From positions 3,008,770 to 3,072,769 of the forward strand of contig CP003083.1 in NCBI GenBank assembly GCA_000306725.1: a DNA stretch of 64,000 nt, in the 5' to 3' direction. This DNA is from Methanolobus psychrophilus R15. GTDB lineage: Archaea; Halobacteriota; Methanosarcinia; Methanosarcinales; Methanosarcinaceae. Shown here piece by piece: positions 59,521 through 64,000 of this stretch. The translations under genes were made by a program, and so were the position numbers. The notes under the pieces were generated by a model, which was not told where the DNA came from, ran no database searches, and saw only the letters and a program-made list of their open reading frames with translations. Each line of letters opens with the position of its first letter. The stretch's first letter is position 1.

Positions 59521-60609
59521 TCAGTCTTTGAAGTAATTGCATTTAATGCCGCTGCTGTCCGAGCACTGGTTGCAGGAAACGCATTTGACTGCATCAGCCT
59601 GTCCGTTCCTGAGTTTAACCACCAGGTCCGGCTCGGCAATAAACGGCCTGCTGAGGGATATCATGTCAGCATATTCCTCTTTAAGCAGCATTTCCATGAC
59701 TGCCTTGGACCTGATGCCACCTACAAGTATAATAGGGATGTCCACCGCTTCTTTCATCATTCCGGAGTATTCCCTGTAGTAAGCCTCCTCTTCCGGCGAG
59801 CTTATTTTTGTCCTGAACATCTCGTCCCCCGCATCAGCGATCCCTCCGCTGACCTCGATGGCACAGACCCCGTTATCAGCCAGTATCTTTGCTATCCCTA
59901 TGGATTCCGGAGCATCAAGGGAATTCTTTTTGGAACCTTTAGAAAAACCGTCCGTAACGTTCAGCTTGACCATTATTGGATAGTCGCCGACCAGCTCCCG
60001 GGATCTTTTAATTATATCAAGAATTACCTGCGTGCGTTTTATTGTGCTGCCTCCCCACCTGTCCCTCCTGCGGTTGGTATAGGGCGAGATGAAGTTGCTT
60101 AGCAGGAAACCGTGGGCGCAATGCAACTGTACTGCATCAAAACCTGCTTCTTTGCATCTCCTGACAGCCTGTGCAAAGTCCTCTATGGTTTCCAGGATCT
60201 CCTGTTCACTCATTTCCTCAGGGGTGATTCCTGTCCCCTTTAGAGTGACAGCAGAAGGAGCAAGTGCATAAGGATTATCGGTGCTGATCATAGTTTGCCT
60301 GCCTCCGTGCACCACCTGAAGCACTATCCTACCTCCTTGTGCATGAACTCTGGAAACTATCTCCCTGTAAGGCCCGATGAACCTGTCATCATATATCCCC
60401 TGCTGCAGGTGGTCGCTCTTTCCTTTCGGGTTAACATATGCATAGCCCGTTATAATGAGCCCGACCTCGTTCATGGCAAGTTCATCATACATGTCTCCAA
60501 TCCTTGAGGTGGGCGTACCGTCGGCTTGCGCCATCCATTCGTGGGTCGCAGAGCGCACAAAATGATTACGGACATCAAATCCGCACAAGGTCATCGGTTC
60601 AAACAACAT
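59521..60609 (-). CDS. Old-yellow-enzyme family NADH:flavin oxidoreductase
   Basis: The 362-residue TIM-barrel flavoprotein has MTLCGFDVRNHFVRSATHEW at the start, the active-site AVQLHCAHGFLLSNFISPYT then NRRRDRWGGS, and the FMN phosphate-binding VGGIRS. The C-terminal CVSCNQCSDSSGIKC cluster could hold an iron-sulphur centre as in the larger 2,4-dienoyl-CoA reductase type, but the downstream FAD/NAD domain is absent. It probably reduces an activated double bond; the electron donor is unknown. Confidence 0.85.
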   Translation of the reverse strand: MLFEPMTLCGFDVRNHFVRSATHEWMAQADGTPTSRIGDMYDELAMNEVGLIITGYAYVNPKGKSDHLQQGIYDDRFIGPYREIVSRVHAQGGRIVLQVVHGGRQTMISTDNPYALAPSAVTLKGTGITPEEMSEQEILETIEDFAQAVRRCKEAGFDAVQLHCAHGFLLSNFISPYTNRRRDRWGGSTIKRTQVILDIIKRSRELVGDYPIMVKLNVTDGFSKGSKKNSLDAPESIGIAKILADNGVCAIEVSGGIADAGDEMFRTKISSPEEEAYYREYSGMMKEAVDIPIILVGGIRSKAVMEMLLKEEYADMISLSRPFIAEPDLVVKLRNGQADAVKCVSCNQCSDSSGIKCNYFKD

Positions 60610-60685
60610 AACATGATATTGAAGCCTGTCACTTATATGCTTTTCTTCAGACCTCTCCTGCGATATTCAGGGACATTATCAAGAT

Positions 60686-61387
60686 CTATTCATCGTGTGC
60701 AAGCAGTTCTTCTCTGAGTTCCTCGTTGCGGATCCTATAGACAAGCATTGTTACAAAAAGAAGGAAGAATGCTGCCATATTAACAAGAAGTGTTATCTGA
60801 AGTGTGGTCCCTTCAAGCCCGCCGCCAGAACCTCCGTAGGCAGAAGAACCAAACATAAGCGGATGTGCAGAGCGCCAGAGCCTGATAGACAGGAAGCTCA
60901 GGGGCACAGAAACAAAGCCGACGATGCCAAAAACAGCAGCAAGCCTGGCTCTCTTTTCGGGATCTTCAATGGCCTGGCGCAACATCAGGTATGTAAGATA
61001 GACAAGCATAAGTACCAATGACGTGGTGAGCCTGGGTTCCCATATCCAGTACCATCCCCAGGTAGCTTTTGCCCATATGGACCCCGTTACCAGCACAAGG
61101 AAGGAGAACACTACGCCAACCTCAGCTGCCGAGAGTGCAATAGTATCCCATTTACTGCTATTGAGCCTGAGATGCTGTACGCTTGCGATAAGAACTACAA
61201 GGAACGCGAAATAAGCCGTAAATGCAATGGGAAGATGGAAATAGAATATCTTGAAACTGCTATCCAGTACCTGACCAGTGCCGCTTTTCATCTCAGGCAG
61301 GTAAAAGAAGACCAGCCAAATAGCAAGCGACATAAGAATGACAGTGGCGATAGTAAGTGCTTTTTCTGTGTTCCATTTTAAGGACAT
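60686..61387 (-). CDS. ccmC: Heme exporter/cytochrome c maturation protein CcmC
   Basis: The 233-residue protein has six membrane helices and the tryptophan-rich WWD-type motif WGWYWIWEPRLT flanked by histidines (FHLPIAFTAY and WRSAHPLM) that hold heme. It passes heme toward the apocytochrome side in cytochrome c maturation. It is the last of three leftward ccm genes; a 63-bp gap separates it from ccmB. Confidence 0.88.
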   Translation of the reverse strand: MSLKWNTEKALTIATVILMSLAIWLVFFYLPEMKSGTGQVLDSSFKIFYFHLPIAFTAYFAFLVVLIASVQHLRLNSSKWDTIALSAAEVGVVFSFLVLVTGSIWAKATWGWYWIWEPRLTTSLVLMLVYLTYLMLRQAIEDPEKRARLAAVFGIVGFVSVPLSFLSIRLWRSAHPLMFGSSAYGGSGGGLEGTTLQITLLVNMAAFFLLFVTMLVYRIRNEELREELLAHDE

Positions 61388-61450
61388 GCTGTCTCCTGTG
61401 ACATAACCGATGCTTTACTTTTTATTTAAAGGCTTTTACTTTCAGGGTTC

Positions 61451-62125
61451 TTATTCCTGGATGGTGAATTCGAATACCAGATGCCCCACAGCAAAGAAGA
61501 CGAGGTCATAGACAAGCAGGAGCCTCAATTCTGTATATATGGTGCTGATGTCACCATCTGCCAGTAGCTTGCCGGTTGCCATCACAGTCGGGATAAGGAT
61601 TGGAATGATAAGTGGAAGCAGCAGTATGGGGAGCATTATTTCCCTTGCACGGGTGTTGACAGTGAGAGCTGATAGCAGCGTCCCGACAACGACAAAGCCC
61701 AAAGTACCGAGAAATATAACAAGTGCCAGGCCTGCAAAGCCGCTGATCTCATAATTGAACAGCACGACAAAGACCGGAATGGTCAGCAATTCAACAAGGA
61801 CCATTACTACTGCACTGGATATCGTTTTACCTGTATAGATAGCTCCGCGGTCGACAGGGCAGAGTTTCAATCCTTCCAGGCATCCGTTGTCCATCTCAGA
61901 ACCAAAAGCACGCGAGAGACCCAATGTTCCGGCAAAGACAAAAGCTATCCAGAGTATTCCCGGAGCTAGATTTTCAATGATATCGGGCTGGCTCAGCAAC
62001 TCCCCCAAAGCTATGCTGAATATAACTATCACAAGCAGGGAGAATATGAACATGGAATTGAGCATTTGCTTGGTCCTGAACTCCGACCTGAGGTCCTTTG
62101 CTGCGATGTGGATGCTTTTTATCAT
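61451..62125 (-). CDS. ccmB: Cytochrome c maturation ABC transporter permease CcmB
   Basis: This 224-residue permease has six hydrophobic segments and the family segments AKDLRSEFRTKQMLNSMFIF, FVFAGTLGLSRAFGSEMDNG, CLEGLKLCPVDRGAIYTGK and REIMLPILLLPLIIPILIP. Together with CcmA and CcmC it forms the heme-handling ABC complex. It starts 18 bp after ccmA. No ccmE or ccmF gene is visible in the window. Confidence 0.88.
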   Translation of the reverse strand: MIKSIHIAAKDLRSEFRTKQMLNSMFIFSLLVIVIFSIALGELLSQPDIIENLAPGILWIAFVFAGTLGLSRAFGSEMDNGCLEGLKLCPVDRGAIYTGKTISSAVVMVLVELLTIPVFVVLFNYEISGFAGLALVIFLGTLGFVVVGTLLSALTVNTRAREIMLPILLLPLIIPILIPTVMATGKLLADGDISTIYTELRLLLVYDLVFFAVGHLVFEFTIQE

Positions 62126-62143
62126 TTGCTCCTGTCCCCTTCA

Positions 62144-62890
62144 CTATAAGCTGGAAATTCCCTCAGCGTCCGTATCCCCGCACACAAGTGACCTATAGAT
62201 GCTATTGAAGTTCTCTGCGCATGCAAAATCCACTCGCATGGAATCGTGAACGATTTTCCCGCAATCCATAATGATAGCACGGTCACATAGCTGCAATGCC
62301 CTTTCGATGTTATGGGACACCATAACCTTTGTAACCATGTTTGTATCCAGTGAACTCAAGGCATTTTCGAATGTTTCCGCAGCCCTCTGGTCAAGTCCGG
62401 TGTACGGTTCATCCATGAGCAATATGGAAGGCTGATGTACAAGTGCCCTTGCAATGGATAAGCGCTGTTTCATTCCCCTGGAGAAGGAGCCCACCCTGTC
62501 ATCTCCACGTTTCAGCAGACTTACCTGAATCAGCAGTTCCTCGATGCGTTCATCAAGGGTGATTTTTCCCAGACCATACATTTTTCCAAAGAATCGAAGA
62601 TTTTCCCTTGCTGTCAGTTCGTCATACAGATAGGTCTCATGTGACACCACCCCTATCATCTGTCTTGCAGCCGCAGGATCCTTTTTGATATCAATGCCGT
62701 TCATTATAACAGTACCCTTTGTCGGCGTGATAACGGTTGAAAGCACCTTCAGGAGAGTAGTCTTGCCAGCTCCGTTAGGGCCAAAAATACTCACAAACTG
62801 ACCCTTTTCAACCTGAAGGTCGATATTCTTTAGTGCCACGCGGTTCCCAAAACTCTTCCGTACACCGCTGGCTGATATGATTGGATCCAT
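62144..62890 (-). CDS. ccmA: Cytochrome c maturation ABC transporter ATPase CcmA
   Basis: ABC ATPase of 248 residues: Walker A GPNGAGKTT, signature SRGMKQRLSIARAL (F-S-R-G-M in place of LSGGQ, common in this group), Walker B ILLMDEPYTGLD and the His switch MVSHN. ATG 62890 (MDPIISASGVRKSFG) is chosen because ABC proteins begin here; the frame is open 43 codons further upstream, but that stretch is Cys-rich and unlike the family. It is the first gene of the leftward ccmABC unit. Confidence 0.88.
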   Translation of the reverse strand: MDPIISASGVRKSFGNRVALKNIDLQVEKGQFVSIFGPNGAGKTTLLKVLSTVITPTKGTVIMNGIDIKKDPAAARQMIGVVSHETYLYDELTARENLRFFGKMYGLGKITLDERIEELLIQVSLLKRGDDRVGSFSRGMKQRLSIARALVHQPSILLMDEPYTGLDQRAAETFENALSSLDTNMVTKVMVSHNIERALQLCDRAIIMDCGKIVHDSMRVDFACAENFNSIYRSLVCGDTDAEGISSL

Positions 62891-63019
62891 TGGGAGTATA
62901 TTGACTATAGTATAAATTAACGTTTTGTTGCAGCAAGGCTTCGAGCAGGAGAACTTCTCCAGCAGAGTCATACCCTTTGAAAGAAATTTGCTATCATAGA
63001 AGGTTACTAAAAAAATCAC

Positions 63020-63223
63020 TCAAGTGCCATAAGAAATTATCATCTGAACTCTACTAAAACATATTGAAATTATAACAGCATCGAATTATTTGATAATAAA
63101 AGAATATCATCTCGTACATTTAATTTAAGCCTCAGTTGAAATAAAGACTCACCTTACAAATAACATCTCACCAGATATTAAATACAGTTTAGGTTAAATA
63201 CGGAAAATTGCTTATTAGGTATT
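63020..63223. other. AT-rich intergenic stretch
   Basis: About 200 bp between the ccm operon and the structured repeat. It probably holds the ccm promoter; nothing else is seen. Confidence 0.4.
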
Positions 63224-63502
63224 GCGGGTCGTGGGGAAAATGAACCGCAACACGGGAGTGGATCAGTTGAGAGATGTTGGGGAACATCTCGGATTCGTTA
63301 GGAGAGAGGCGCCTTAAAGCGTGGTGGTTTCCAGGCGCCTCCTTCTATCCAACCTAATAAGCCTTTTCAGATGTTTGAGAGATATTGGGGAATATCTCGG
63401 ATTCGCAAGGAGAGATGCTCTAAATAGTAGTCTTTTTATACTACCTCACTCTATCCTTCACAAATCATAAGAGGTTTTCTAGTATAAAACGTTCTCGTAA
63501 TC
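63224..63502 (+). repeat. Structured repeat (copy B, with an internal second unit)
   Basis: TTGCGGGTCGTGG opens the element. Unit 1 has hairpin GAGATGTT-GGGG-AACATCTC, the linker GGATTCGTTAGGAGAGA and hairpin AGGCGCC...GGCGCCT. Unit 2 (about 63371-63420) has hairpin GAGATATT-GGGG-AATATCTC and the linker GGATTCGCAAGGAGAGA. The end is AGTATAAAACGTTCTCGTAA. The first-hairpin stems differ between units but stay paired. Confidence 0.65.
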
Positions 63503-63532
63503 GAAAATGTTTTCCTGCAAGGAATATTTTGA

Positions 63533-64000
63533 TTAAAGTTCCGTTATTGGTGTTGAGTCTTTCAGGTAATACTCAAAGAGCTCTTTTCCCCATTGAAGCG
63601 CACTTTCACTCGAACAAATAACTCGTTTATTATCCGAAACACCTTGATGTGTCAATAATTTCAACATTATGCTATAGTCATTGATTGAAATAGATAAGAA
63701 GTCAAAACGATTTGGATATATACTCAAGTTAATGTTTGAATTTTGGCTGAATACCTTGAATTTTTCGGGATTGTCATGCATGAGTTTTTCAGAGAGCTCT
63801 TTCGAGATGATTATGGATATATTCACTTTATTTGCTATTAACTCGGAAAATATTTGTTCAAAATGAGGAAATACAAATGAACTCATCGTGAATACAGATT
63901 CTGACCTTTCAGCTTCTTCAGTAAACTGTTTGTCCTCCTCGAATATCTCGAACATCTCGGATTCGTAAGGAGAGAGGTGCTTCAAAGCGTGGTGGTTTTC
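63533..64000 (-). CDS. FilR1/DUF1724-type regulator, C-terminal part; gene continues past or is cut at the window edge
   Basis: The frame is open from 64000 to the stop at 63533 and carries the FilR1-type middle and C-terminal domain (SVFTMSSFVFPHFEQIFSEL, WGKELFEYYLKDSTPITEL). The winged helix is not visible. The first codons in view (E-N-H-H-A-L-K-H-L-S-P-Y-E-S-E-M-F) coincide with a copy of the structured repeat (63950-64000). The gene may therefore be N-terminally replaced by the repeat, or the repeat may derive from the gene. Confidence 0.75.
   Translation of the reverse strand, partial: ENHHALKHLSPYESEMFEIFEEDKQFTEEAERSESVFTMSSFVFPHFEQIFSELIANKVNISIIISKELSEKLMHDNPEKFKVFSQNSNINLSIYPNRFDFLSISINDYSIMLKLLTHQGVSDNKRVICSSESALQWGKELFEYYLKDSTPITEL

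Noticed and set aside
62891..63019. N-terminal extension of CcmA
   Set aside because: The extra 43 residues are Cys-rich and unlike ABC ATPases, and ATG 62890 gives the usual start.

Overview
The window looks like chromosome of a methanogenic archaeon of the Methanosarcinaceae. The support is a group II chaperonin (thermosome), diphthine synthase, an archaeal type IV pilus operon, four FilR1/DUF1724-type methanogen regulators, S-layer style PKD proteins ending in a PGF-CTERM sorting signal, cytochrome c maturation genes and archaeal TATA-box promoters. The genus cannot be fixed from sequence alone.

Layout. 1-1418 is the 3' end of an MrfA-type helicase gene with added TPRs. About 1900-23243 is a 21.3 kb integrated element that split a host FKBP-type prolyl isomerase gene. 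The C-terminal part of that gene lies at 1512-1910 and its first 12 codons at 23233-23267. The two junctions share an 11-bp direct repeat, and a perfect 16-bp inverted repeat lies inside each end. The element carries a tyrosine integrase, small ribbon-helix-helix regulators, a D5/SF3 replication helicase followed by TGTCTGAC iterons, many small unknown genes, a Cys-rich duplicated protein, a membrane GLUG protein, an IS630-family insertion inside a microprotein gene, a ComEC-like lipoprotein with DUF3006, wreckage of a type I restriction locus, two FilR1-type regulators, a DUF1269 protein, a DpnII/MboI-like nuclease and an AbrB-type regulator at the right end. Its intergenic spaces hold a family of short dispersed repeats (core CCACAGCCCTGCCTG) that I do not see outside it.

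From 23.3 kb the host chromosome resumes: a 2120-residue calcium-binding (TSP3) surface protein, a lipoprotein-like protein, an ATPase/MscS pair, a third FilR1 regulator, two tRNAs (CAT and GTT anticodons), the AmrS radical SAM enzyme, a four-gene type IV pilus operon (pilins, TadC-like, ATPase), PfkB kinase/DUF555/DUF357/HerA, dphB, and the thermosome.

48964-56019 is one very large surface-protein locus in which Kelch/BNR propellers are nested inside PKD domains. Long near-identical tandem repeats and four frame breaks divide it into five segments. It is followed by DUF2119, a TlyA-like methyltransferase, a Na+/H+ antiporter, a HAD phosphatase, an OYE-family flavoprotein and ccmCBA. The right edge holds a structured repeat, also found at 18.6 kb inside the element, and the end of a fourth FilR1 gene whose upstream part appears to run into another copy of that repeat.
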